The notes beneath the pieces are model-generated. The model was not told the DNA's origin. It did not search any database and saw only the letters and a list, made by a program, of their open reading frames with translations. The translations under genes and the position numbers were made by a program. From the NCBI GenBank assembly GCA_022360375.1, contig JAKSCW010000216.1:1-8613 (forward strand): DNA of 8,613 nucleotides. Reading direction: 5' to 3'. Source of the DNA: Balneolales bacterium. Lineage in GTDB: Bacteria > Bacteroidota > Rhodothermia > Balneolales > Balneolaceae. Shown in pieces: positions 1 to 6,156 of the stretch; position 1 is the first letter of the stretch; each line of letters begins with the position of its first letter.

Positions 1-57
1 AATTCCAGAGATGATTTTTTGCATGAAGATAATCTAAGAGCTCAGGATGAGCCCTGA
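1..57 (+). CDS. Possible C-terminal end of a hypothetical protein (truncated at window edge)
   Basis: Frame 1 is open from the first base to a TGA at 55-57 and would encode 18 residues, NSRDDFLHEDNLRAQDEP, a hydrophilic acidic tail. The other two plus frames stop within about 35 bases, and the minus strand is broken by stops. If real, this gene converges on the TlpA gene, with the hairpin at 109-135 between them, which is a sensible layout. Eighteen open codons can easily occur by chance, and no family can be recognised, so this is only a suggestion. Confidence 0.25.
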   Translation, partial: NSRDDFLHEDNLRAQDEP

Positions 58-108
58 AGGTAGAGAAATTGGGGATTAGTTTTCGAAGAAAGGCTAAGAT
101 AAATATGT

Positions 109-135
109 GTACAGGCGTATGGCCTACGCCCGTAC
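109..135. terminator. Hairpin downstream of the TlpA gene, possible bidirectional terminator
   Basis: Arms at 109-119 and 125-135 pair as GTAC, one A/C mismatch, then GGCGTA with TACGCC, around a five-base TGGCC loop. It lies just past the stop of the minus-strand TlpA gene and between that gene and a possible convergent gene end. Neither side carries a proper T-run (minus-strand reading gives ACATATTTATCTT after the stem), so it may be a weak terminator, an RNA-stabilising 3' stem, or a copy of a short palindromic repeat. Confidence 0.35.
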
Positions 136-140
136 TGAAG

Positions 141-737
141 CTAAAGGTTGAGCAAAAACTCTTTAAAACCGGCAGTATTATAATTGGCCATTCCCCTTTT
201 TTCTGTGACAATATAGCCTTCCGGAGAAATAACATAGGTAGTTGGGACCACCGTACTGTTGTATACGCCGGGTTGCCGGCCGGAAAGAAAATACACCGGC
301 ATGGTGAATTCTTTTCGATCTATGAACGCTTTAGCTGTTTGCGGGTTTTCGTCCAGGGAAAGCATTACGAATACGATACCCTCATTTTCGCCAATATCTT
401 CATACAATTTCTGAATATTGGGCATTTCAGCAATGCAAGGGGGGCACCAGGTAGCCCAAAAATTCAAAAAAATAGTGTTGCCTTCAAACTCTTTTAGTGA
501 AGTTCGGGTGCCATCCAAAGTAACCAGAGGCATGTTGTATTCTGCACGGATGAACTCCGACTCGTCTACGGTAATGTCAGGCCGGATAATTTTTGTAGCA
601 AGTAACCCCCGTTGAAGGGTGCCAATTACTTCGGTGTGCAACCCGGTAGTGTATAGAATAGCAAATATTCCAAGAATGACTCCCCATTCGATGAGTGTTC
701 GTTTGAATGAATTCGCCTTCTTTTCTTTTTTTGCCAT
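141..737 (-). CDS. TlpA/ResA-like membrane-anchored thioredoxin
   Basis: This 198-residue thiol-disulfide oxidoreductase should face the periplasm, where the family reduces or exchanges disulfides, for example in cytochrome c maturation or envelope protein repair. A lysine-rich N-terminus precedes one hydrophobic helix at about residues 14-36, which acts as an uncleaved anchor. The thioredoxin fold follows from about residue 65: the active site WCPPC is at residues 97-101 and the cis-proline loop VVPTTYV contains Pro165. I prefer the ATG at 737, four bases after the stop of the deiodinase-like gene. An upstream in-frame TTG at 758 would add seven residues and overlap that gene. The tight spacing marks it as the last gene of a three-gene unit. 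The fold assignment is secure, but the specific partner (YCII protein, cytochrome or other) cannot be read from the sequence. Confidence 0.9.
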   Translation of the reverse strand: MAKKEKKANSFKRTLIEWGVILGIFAILYTTGLHTEVIGTLQRGLLATKIIRPDITVDESEFIRAEYNMPLVTLDGTRTSLKEFEGNTIFLNFWATWCPPCIAEMPNIQKLYEDIGENEGIVFVMLSLDENPQTAKAFIDRKEFTMPVYFLSGRQPGVYNSTVVPTTYVISPEGYIVTEKRGMANYNTAGFKEFLLNL

Positions 738-741
738 TTTT

Positions 742-1410
742 TTATAAAAACGAGGCAATCTCGCTAAGCGGTTTTTTGGTTATATCAGGAACCTGAACAT
801 CATTTGATGGGTAACCAACCACTAATAAAAGAAAGGGTTTTTCATGAGAAGGGCGCTGCATAATTTCAGTTAAGAACCCCATGGGACTTGGAGTATGCGT
901 AAGTGTTGCCAAACCGGCATTATGCAAAGCTGTAATCAGCATCCCGGTGGCAATTCCTACCGATTCTTTTACGTAATAGTGTTTTTCGCGATCGCCTTGT
1001 TCAGTTAAATGAAAGCTTTGCGCAAAAATTCCGATCAAAACAGGGGCAATCTCTAAAAAAGGTTTATGCTCGTTTGTGCCGAAAGGAACCAGGTCTTCGA
1101 GCCAATCTTCAGGTGCCCGACGGTGATAGAATTCTTCTTCTTCAGCTTCTGCTGCTATCCGGATTTTTTTCTTTATTTCGGGATCGGTAACTACTGCAAA
1201 ATGCCAGGGTTGCTTATTTGCTCCATTCGGGGCTGTTCCTGCTGCCAGCAGGCAGTCTTCAATTACACCTTCCGGAATGGGTCGGTTTGAAAATTCCCGA
1301 ACCGTACGCCTGTTCCTGATCAGGTGATAAAATTCTTTCGCCCGATGTTTCATTTCTTCCGGCGAATATTCTTTATACCCTTTTAAAGGGACAAATTTTG
1401 CTTCACTCAT
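742..1410 (-). CDS. Nitroreductase-family flavoprotein, iodotyrosine deiodinase (IYD)-like
   Basis: This 222-residue FMN enzyme resembles the soluble domain of animal iodotyrosine deiodinase, which removes halide from iodo- and bromotyrosine by reduction. The FMN phosphate-binding segment RRTVREF is at residues 34-40, followed by AGTAPNGANKQPW at 57-69. From memory of human IYD, the three residues that clamp the zwitterion of the substrate (Glu157, Tyr161, Lys182) align without gaps to Glu91, Tyr95 and Lys116. The second half also matches: ESVGIATGMLITALHNAGL (149-167), RPSHEKPFLLLVVGYPS (186-202) and VPDITKKPL (207-215). It lacks the membrane anchor of the animal enzyme. The ATG at 1410 lies two bases after the YCII stop. 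A GTG at 1443 would overlap that gene and is less likely. Nitroreductase fold is certain, IYD subfamily is likely, and activity on halotyrosine is inferred. Confidence 0.88.
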   Translation of the reverse strand: MSEAKFVPLKGYKEYSPEEMKHRAKEFYHLIRNRRTVREFSNRPIPEGVIEDCLLAAGTAPNGANKQPWHFAVVTDPEIKKKIRIAAEAEEEEFYHRRAPEDWLEDLVPFGTNEHKPFLEIAPVLIGIFAQSFHLTEQGDREKHYYVKESVGIATGMLITALHNAGLATLTHTPSPMGFLTEIMQRPSHEKPFLLLVVGYPSNDVQVPDITKKPLSEIASFL

Positions 1411-1412
1411 TT

Positions 1413-1835
1413 TTATTTCACTCCGCTTCCTTTTGCCAGCCACCAGGGGTGGGCCTCCACAACTAACCGGCCTGCTTTCACCATAGGGTCAGCACTTGCA
1501 TATTCAATGGCTTGTTCAATCGTAGCCACATTATACACCGAAAACCCTCTTATTTCCCCCTCACCTCCGCTTGGGCCATTCAAATTTATAATTCCTTGTT
1601 GGTACAGGCCACCCAGATACGCCAAATGTTCTTGCTGAAGTGTGGCCGCTTTTTCTTCGCTTTGGTTTCGGTTTGGTCCGTTTTTCAAAAAAATGATAAA
1701 GTACTTTTGCATGGTAAACTTCTCTCCCTCCCATTCATAAACAAAAGTCTCAGGTTCTCCTTTCCCTTCAGAGGTTTGAGCTACCAGGTTTGTGCAAATA
1801 ACAAAAGCAAACAGGCAAAGAAGTAGTGTTTTCAT
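1413..1835 (-). CDS. Exported YCII-related domain protein
   Basis: This 140-residue protein begins with a cleavable signal peptide: MKTLLLCLFAFVICTNLVAQ, with likely cleavage near Ala19/Gln20. No lipobox is present, because Cys14 is preceded by Ile. The rest, about residues 43-131, matches the YCII/DGPF-like ferredoxin-like fold: a first strand KYFIIFLKNG, a helix QQEHLAYLGGLYQQG containing His70, a strand GFSVYNVA, then IEQAIEYASADPMVKAGR with Asp116-Pro117, and a closing strand VVEAHPWW. His70 and Asp116 occupy the places of the conserved His/Asp pair in the family, whose biochemical role is mostly unknown. Most relatives are cytosolic, so export is unusual. It heads a tight unit with the deiodinase-like and TlpA genes. 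No Shine-Dalgarno sequence is visible before the ATG. Confidence 0.8.
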   Translation of the reverse strand: MKTLLLCLFAFVICTNLVAQTSEGKGEPETFVYEWEGEKFTMQKYFIIFLKNGPNRNQSEEKAATLQQEHLAYLGGLYQQGIINLNGPSGGEGEIRGFSVYNVATIEQAIEYASADPMVKAGRLVVEAHPWWLAKGSGVK

Positions 1836-1909
1836 GGTTCAAATTTTTGATGATTTATAAATCGATAATAGTGTGAAAAGTTCGGGCGACTATCAACCTT
1901 AAATCATGT
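1836..1909 (-). promoter_or_regulatory. Gap upstream of the YCII gene with a 12-base palindrome
   Basis: This 74-base gap is the largest inside the minus-strand gene run and is the natural place for a separate promoter for the YCII-deiodinase-TlpA unit. It contains the perfect palindrome GATTTATAAATC at 1852-1863, about 16 bases before the YCII start codon, whose TATAAA core could be a -10-like element or an operator half. I could not find a convincing -35 or a TTTG/TAnnTTTG pair at good spacing. No terminator hairpin with a T-run is visible for the preceding gene, so read-through is also possible. Confidence 0.25.
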
Positions 1910-4054
1910 TCATTGGATAAAGTCAAGCCACTCTTGCTCTTCCTGTATCCGTTCTTTGTAACGATCCCGCAGGTTCATTGCAGAAATGCGATCAATCCAT
2001 TGCTGCGCAAGTTCAAACTCCTGCAAATAGATTAACCGGTTGATGGCACCCTCCTGGGTATTAAACCAAAACTCAATGGTTTCTTCTTCAGAGATGGATT
2101 TCATCAACCGGACAAGGAATTCATCGTCATTCAACATAATTGCCCGATTAACTAATAACCATTTTAATGGGAATTGGGCGCTGGCAGCGACTTCAATTTC
2201 CGGTAGTTTCCACCGATAGCGAGAGTTAGCGAATACAGCCCATGTAGATGAATCGGTTCTGACCTGGAAGGAATATTGCATCGATTCTTCAGCAATTGGT
2301 TCTAATTCTGTATGGGTTTCTGTGAGAATTTTATGTGCGGTTTGATAATCTCCGTTGAGCAAATAGGTGTCAGCTTTAAGCATGTTAAAAGAAAAGCTGG
2401 TGTCGGAAGGGGAAATAACCTCGAGCACTTCATCGAAATTACCAAAATGTAACTGATAAGATATCCAGCGCTGCTTGATCGGATCAATGGAGCGGTTGTC
2501 CTGAAACAACTCATCCAGCACGATGAATGCATTCACAGAATCTTCCAGTGATTCATAGAGTAAAATGTTATCCAGCGCGAACATCAAAGGGGTTACCTTT
2601 CTGGGGCATGAAATCTGGAAGACAGATCGTTGAGCAAAAATCCTGGAAGCAACCTGTTCATCCAGGGAATCCAGTTCAATTTCTGGTAGCTCACTTTGCC
2701 ATTCCGAAACCAGGGAATCGAAAGGCACTTCGTACCAATTATCAAAGGAGGAATTTTGGTACGCGTTTTTGAAGTTTTCAATGGGATATTCTTCTAATAA
2801 ATAGTCTACAAACGAACCAGCTGTAGTATAACTAATCGAAGAGGCGCTGGCGTAGAATCCTTTGAAAGTGAGTGCATTTTCCATCTCTTCAGCGGTAGGG
2901 AAAGGAGTTTCAGCAGCCAGGATTTGATCAAGGGTAGATACTGGAGAGGCATCGGCCGCAATAGCTTCAGCCAACCCTTCAACTAATCCTATACTCCAGC
3001 TGGCGTTAAACAAGTCGTTGCCAAATTGCTTGGAAACTACATGTACCAACTCGTGTTTTAGCACCCCTTCAAGATGTTCTTTTGCAATATGAAGTTGATC
3101 CTGTTCCAGCCAAACAGGAACATAACTGGTATTTTTTGCGCCAACAAGTTTTTTCTTTTGCCATGCATTGGCATATAAATAGGATTCAATTTTTCGTTCT
3201 TCCGGCCAATCGATTTCGAGTATATGTACGATTTGCTGGAAATGGAATTCATGCCGGAGAGACCAATATTCAACTTCTTCTCTTGAATATTGTTGCGGAT
3301 CAAAGAAAAAACGAAAGTGCTCGGTTTCGTTGTATTGATATAAATTCTGTTGAAGAAATAATCGCGGAGAGCTAATTCCGAGTGTTGGATGATTGTTGAA
3401 CTGAATAACCAGCCCCAGGAACAAAAAACCAATTGCCGCAGTGTGTTTTCTGGTTTTTTTCCACTCAGGTAATATCCATAAAAAAGCGGCCCATGCTAGG
3501 GTAGAAATACGGAAAAAGACAAGACTCCAGGTTAAAAGAACAGCCTGATCGTAGATAGGACCTGGCCAACTTCCCCATACATGATTGAAATAATAAACCT
3601 GGGGCAGGTTGAAAAATTCCATCAGGAAAATTCCCAAGGCTACAAAAAGGAGTCCGAACACCGAAAACAGGGTTGGAAATGGAACCTTAAGCATTCTGAA
3701 AAGTCGCCCGAGAGAAAAGCCGAATACAATACCTGGAGCTGGTAGAAGTAACCAGAATCCGGCACCATGCCATGAAAAGCATCCCACAAGTATTGCCCGA
3801 ATGAGTATGGGAATTGAAACTAAGTAAGCAGCAATTATAATTTCCGAAAGACGACTGAATTCAACATCTCTTGAAGTTCTTGCGGCAGTTATTCCTGCCC
3901 AAAAACTACATAGAGTGGCTGTAAAAAAAGCGGATTCAAAATGAAATTCCCGGAGCAAAGGAATAAGAAGCAAGAGAATACCAACAACAAAAGCGCCAAT
4001 ATGTGTAGGGGAAAGTTTCAAAAGTGCTTTTTTGAGTGAGAAAGAAGAAACCAT
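1910..4054 (-). CDS. Seven-helix membrane protein with extracytoplasmic gluzincin-like metallopeptidase domain and helical repeat tail
   Basis: I do not recognise a named family for the whole 714 residues. Hydrophobic helices lie at about 18-34, 40-58, 70-92, 98-116, 126-150, 168-195 and 205-220. Positive charges cluster in alternate loops (K8/K9/K13, R60-R68, R117-K123, K199-K203), which puts the N-terminus inside and everything after residue 221 outside the cytoplasm. That part holds a zinc-peptidase signature, HELVH at 334-338, followed after 20 residues by EGLAE at 359-363. Glu359 is the likely third zinc ligand, as in peptidase MA-like gluzincins. Residues about 490-710 are helical with TPR-like stretches (for example ADTYLLNGDYQTAHKIL, 561-577). 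An AAGGA at 4060-4064 precedes the ATG by five bases, a rare Shine-Dalgarno-like case here. It starts 22 bases after proline dehydrogenase. Substrate unknown. Confidence 0.75.
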   Translation of the reverse strand: MVSSFSLKKALLKLSPTHIGAFVVGILLLLIPLLREFHFESAFFTATLCSFWAGITAARTSRDVEFSRLSEIIIAAYLVSIPILIRAILVGCFSWHGAGFWLLLPAPGIVFGFSLGRLFRMLKVPFPTLFSVFGLLFVALGIFLMEFFNLPQVYYFNHVWGSWPGPIYDQAVLLTWSLVFFRISTLAWAAFLWILPEWKKTRKHTAAIGFLFLGLVIQFNNHPTLGISSPRLFLQQNLYQYNETEHFRFFFDPQQYSREEVEYWSLRHEFHFQQIVHILEIDWPEERKIESYLYANAWQKKKLVGAKNTSYVPVWLEQDQLHIAKEHLEGVLKHELVHVVSKQFGNDLFNASWSIGLVEGLAEAIAADASPVSTLDQILAAETPFPTAEEMENALTFKGFYASASSISYTTAGSFVDYLLEEYPIENFKNAYQNSSFDNWYEVPFDSLVSEWQSELPEIELDSLDEQVASRIFAQRSVFQISCPRKVTPLMFALDNILLYESLEDSVNAFIVLDELFQDNRSIDPIKQRWISYQLHFGNFDEVLEVISPSDTSFSFNMLKADTYLLNGDYQTAHKILTETHTELEPIAEESMQYSFQVRTDSSTWAVFANSRYRWKLPEIEVAASAQFPLKWLLVNRAIMLNDDEFLVRLMKSISEEETIEFWFNTQEGAINRLIYLQEFELAQQWIDRISAMNLRDRYKERIQEEQEWLDFIQ

Positions 4055-4076
4055 TCAGTTCCTTACAGATTCAATA

Positions 4077-4928
4077 TCATTTTTTTACCATGGTACTTAA
4101 TACAAACCAGATGTTTTCCTTTCTTTCCATTAACCGCCGTGTAAAATAAGGAAACCAATCGGTACCGAATGGGACGTACACGCGGGTTTTATACCCGAGT
4201 TTCGTTAAATCAACCATTGTTTCTTCACGCAATCCATACAGCATTTGGTACTCGAACTGGTCTTTAGAAATATTTTTGGCAGCAGTGTATTCCCGGAGCC
4301 AGTTGACTAATTCGTCGTCATGAGTTCCAAAACGGGGACATTCTGTATGCTCAAGTAACACTTTTGCATAGTCTTTAAAGGCTTCCCGGATATCGCTCAT
4401 ATTCTGGAGTGCAACATGGTCAGGTTCTTTATAGGCCCCTTTCACCAAACGAATATTAGCTCCCAGTTTTGCCAGTTCTTCAATATCATCCTTTGTGCGA
4501 TGAAGCATTGCCTGGATTACGGTGCCTACGCTTTGCCCATATTTTGCGAATGCTTCCTTAAAAATATCGATGGTTATCTGGGTATAATCGCTTCCCTCCA
4601 TATCGATATTAACAAACTGATTATGTTCTTGTGCAACATCGAGTAGTTTGAATAAGTTTTCTTTGCAATACTGTGTATCAATATCCAAACCCATCATGGT
4701 TAACTTGATAGAGATACTGCTAACCAGGCCATGTTTATGAATTCCATGAAGCAGCTCGATGTACGCATCTACAGTTTCATCTGCAGTTTTTTTATCTGTT
4801 ACATTCTCTCCAAGAAGATCGAGCGTAAGTGCAAGGTTTTTCTGATTAAGATATTTTGCTTTAGGAATCGACTCATCGAAAGTTTCCCCTGCAACAAATC
4901 GTTTAGCTAGTACAAAAGGTAATTTCAT
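4077..4928 (-). CDS. Proline dehydrogenase (monofunctional, FAD-dependent)
   Basis: This 283-residue enzyme oxidises proline to pyrroline-5-carboxylate, passing electrons through FAD to the quinone pool, the first step of proline use as carbon, nitrogen or energy source. The beta/alpha barrel signatures appear in order: SISIKLT with Lys75, NIDMEGSDYT with Asp109, VIQAMLHRT at 137-145, IRLVKGAYKE at 159-168, GTHDD at 201-205, FEYQMLYGLRE at 225-235, and the proline carboxylate-binding YFTRRLMERKEN at 261-272 with Arg264/Arg265. Length matches the short monofunctional class. The fused P5C dehydrogenase of large PutA proteins is absent and no P5C dehydrogenase gene is in the window. It is the first gene of the minus-strand run, read divergently from the repeat protein at 5090, with its promoter expected in 4929-5089. 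The ATG has no Shine-Dalgarno sequence. Confidence 0.95.
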   Translation of the reverse strand: MKLPFVLAKRFVAGETFDESIPKAKYLNQKNLALTLDLLGENVTDKKTADETVDAYIELLHGIHKHGLVSSISIKLTMMGLDIDTQYCKENLFKLLDVAQEHNQFVNIDMEGSDYTQITIDIFKEAFAKYGQSVGTVIQAMLHRTKDDIEELAKLGANIRLVKGAYKEPDHVALQNMSDIREAFKDYAKVLLEHTECPRFGTHDDELVNWLREYTAAKNISKDQFEYQMLYGLREETMVDLTKLGYKTRVYVPFGTDWFPYFTRRLMERKENIWFVLSTMVKK

Positions 4929-5089
4929 GCATTCAGTTTTTTACAGTTTCATAAAATAGGGAAGTCTGGAACATTGTACAGCCAAATTAACTAGTAACCT
5001 TTTTAAAAGATGTTCGTGTGAGCACTGTAGACTGTAACTAAATAGATTTAAAGGCGTAGCCTTCTCACTATAAAAAACGGTGGAACTCA
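4929..5089. promoter_or_regulatory. Divergent intergenic region between proline dehydrogenase and the TSGGS repeat protein
   Basis: These 161 bases must carry the start signals of both divergent genes unless transcription comes from elsewhere. Visible elements are a TATAAA at 5069-5074, only 15 bases before the repeat-protein ATG, a GGTGGA at 5079-5084 as a weak ribosome-binding site five bases from it, and a perfect short inverted repeat AAGGC-GTA-GCCTT at 5051-5063. No convincing -35 element is seen for either direction. The placement as a shared regulatory region is inferred from gene orientation. Confidence 0.45.
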
Positions 5090-6019
5090 ATGAATAATCG
5101 AATGCATGTAAAATTTTTAGCCAAAATGATGATTGCAGGAGCATTTGTTTTTGCAACGGTAGCACAATCGGGATTTGCACAAGATCCATATCAAACAGAA
5201 ACCTTCGCTGTAAATGATGATGTCGATATTAAAGTCCGTACGTCAGGGGGTAGTATCGAAGCAATAGGCAGAAATTCTGATGAAGTACGCGTCGAAATGT
5301 ATGTTCGTAAAAGAGGGAGGGAAATTGATCCTGGAGATGCAGATTTACGAGATTGGGAGATCACTATTGAAAAACGAGGAAATGAAGTTGTTGCTGAAGC
5401 CAAAAGAGAGGGTAGAGGCTGGAATAACGACAATATCAGCATTTCTTTTGTGATCTACTCTCCTATAAGAGCAGCATACGACATGAATACCTCTGGAGGA
5501 AGCATCAGAATGGTCAATCTCTCAGGTGATCAGGGTGCTAAAACTAGTGGAGGAAGTATCACTGCTGAAAGGATAAGTGGCGACATTGAATTAAAAACTT
5601 CGGGTGGTTCAATCACTATCGAAGAAGTTGAAGGAAGTGTGGAGGCTAATACGAGTGGAGGCCGGATACGGGCCGAAGATATAACCGGAGATCTGAATGT
5701 AAAAACCAGCGGTGGAAGCATTACACTGGATAATGTATCCGGAAATGTGGATGCAGCAACATCAGGCGGCTCCATTGATGCTGAAATCGTAAACCCGGAA
5801 GATTATATCGAGCTTCGAACTTCTGGCGGAAGTATTACCGTATCCGTTCCTGAAAACCTGGGGTATGACATTGACTTAGATGGAAACCGGGTGCGAGCCG
5901 ACTTGAAAAACTTCAATGGCGAATATGAGAGAGATGAAATGGTTGGAACGATGAACGGAGGTGGAACCCGATTGAAGGCAAGAACTTCCGGCGGCTCTGT
6001 TACTCTACGGTATTTATAG
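5090..6019 (+). CDS. Secreted DUF4097-like repeat protein (TSGGS repeats, putative beta-helix)
   Basis: This 309-residue protein has a signal peptide ending near SGFA/QDPY (cleavage about Ala30), so it is exported. It carries nine copies of the motif T-S-G-G-S/R, starting at residues 51, 134, 152, 170, 188 (TSGGR), 206, 224, 244 and 299. Six of these run at exactly 18-residue spacing, alternating with SGDIELK- or SGNVDAA-like strands. This is the pattern of DUF4097 / putative adhesin proteins and predicts a stacked beta-helix with one rung per repeat. A charged, non-repetitive segment at about 60-130 separates the first copy from the array, and the C-terminus closes on another copy at 299-303. 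No catalytic residues are apparent. DUF4097 proteins have no settled function; surface adhesion or envelope scaffolding is a guess. It is a single-gene unit ended by the terminator at 6043-6083. Confidence 0.85.
   Translation: MNNRMHVKFLAKMMIAGAFVFATVAQSGFAQDPYQTETFAVNDDVDIKVRTSGGSIEAIGRNSDEVRVEMYVRKRGREIDPGDADLRDWEITIEKRGNEVVAEAKREGRGWNNDNISISFVIYSPIRAAYDMNTSGGSIRMVNLSGDQGAKTSGGSITAERISGDIELKTSGGSITIEEVEGSVEANTSGGRIRAEDITGDLNVKTSGGSITLDNVSGNVDAATSGGSIDAEIVNPEDYIELRTSGGSITVSVPENLGYDIDLDGNRVRADLKNFNGEYERDEMVGTMNGGGTRLKARTSGGSVTLRYL
5489..5833 (+). repeat. In-gene array of degenerate 54-base repeats encoding TSGGS units
   Basis: Motif copies start at 5489, 5543, 5597, 5651, 5705 and 5759, exactly 54 bases apart, with the next at 5819 after a 60-base step. 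Isolated copies sit at 5240 and 5984. The periodicity is clear in protein but weak in DNA, because every motif copy uses a different codon set, so this is an old repeat and not a recent tandem duplication. Confidence 0.8.
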
Positions 6020-6042
6020 AATTACGATTAGTTAGTTACAAA

Positions 6043-6083
6043 CCATAAAAGGCGAAAGTTGACACTTTCGCCTTTTTTTATGG
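6043..6083 (+). terminator. Strong intrinsic terminator after the TSGGS repeat protein
   Basis: The arms GGCGAAAGT (6051-6059) and ACTTTCGCC (6064-6072) pair perfectly around a TGAC loop and are followed by seven Ts (6073-6079). Flanking AAAA/TTTT and CCAT/ATGG extend the pairing if three Ts bulge. It lies 23 bases past the stop of the repeat-protein gene and separates it from xseB. The A-run before the stem means it could also act in the reverse direction, though no minus-strand gene ends here. Confidence 0.9.
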
Positions 6084-6156
6084 CGTTACTTCAAAAAGCC
6101 GTAATTTATCAGGAACCAAATTATTCTAAGAGAATTTACATCTCACAAAGATTTTA

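Noticed and set aside
39..55. Small inverted repeat GAGCTCA/TGAGCCC near the left edge
   Set aside because: One mismatch, a three-base loop and no T-run; indistinguishable from chance.
69..497. Plus-strand open frame of 142 codons over the TlpA gene region
   Set aside because: It lies antisense to a clear thioredoxin gene, its product has no recognisable domain and an atypical composition, and it runs through the reverse of the WCPPC region.
738..758. Seven-residue longer start for the TlpA protein (TTG at 758)
   Set aside because: It needs a rare start codon and overlaps the preceding gene; the ATG at 737 gives a normal 4-base gap and a normal lysine-rich N-terminus.
1411..1443. Eleven-residue longer start for the deiodinase-like protein (GTG at 1443)
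   Set aside because: It would overlap the YCII gene by about 30 bases and adds residues outside the family core; the ATG at 1410 fits the operon spacing.
5489..5833. CRISPR-like or recent tandem repeat array
   Set aside because: The 54-base periodicity is within one reading frame, unit DNA sequences differ widely, and no constant repeat with unique spacers exists.
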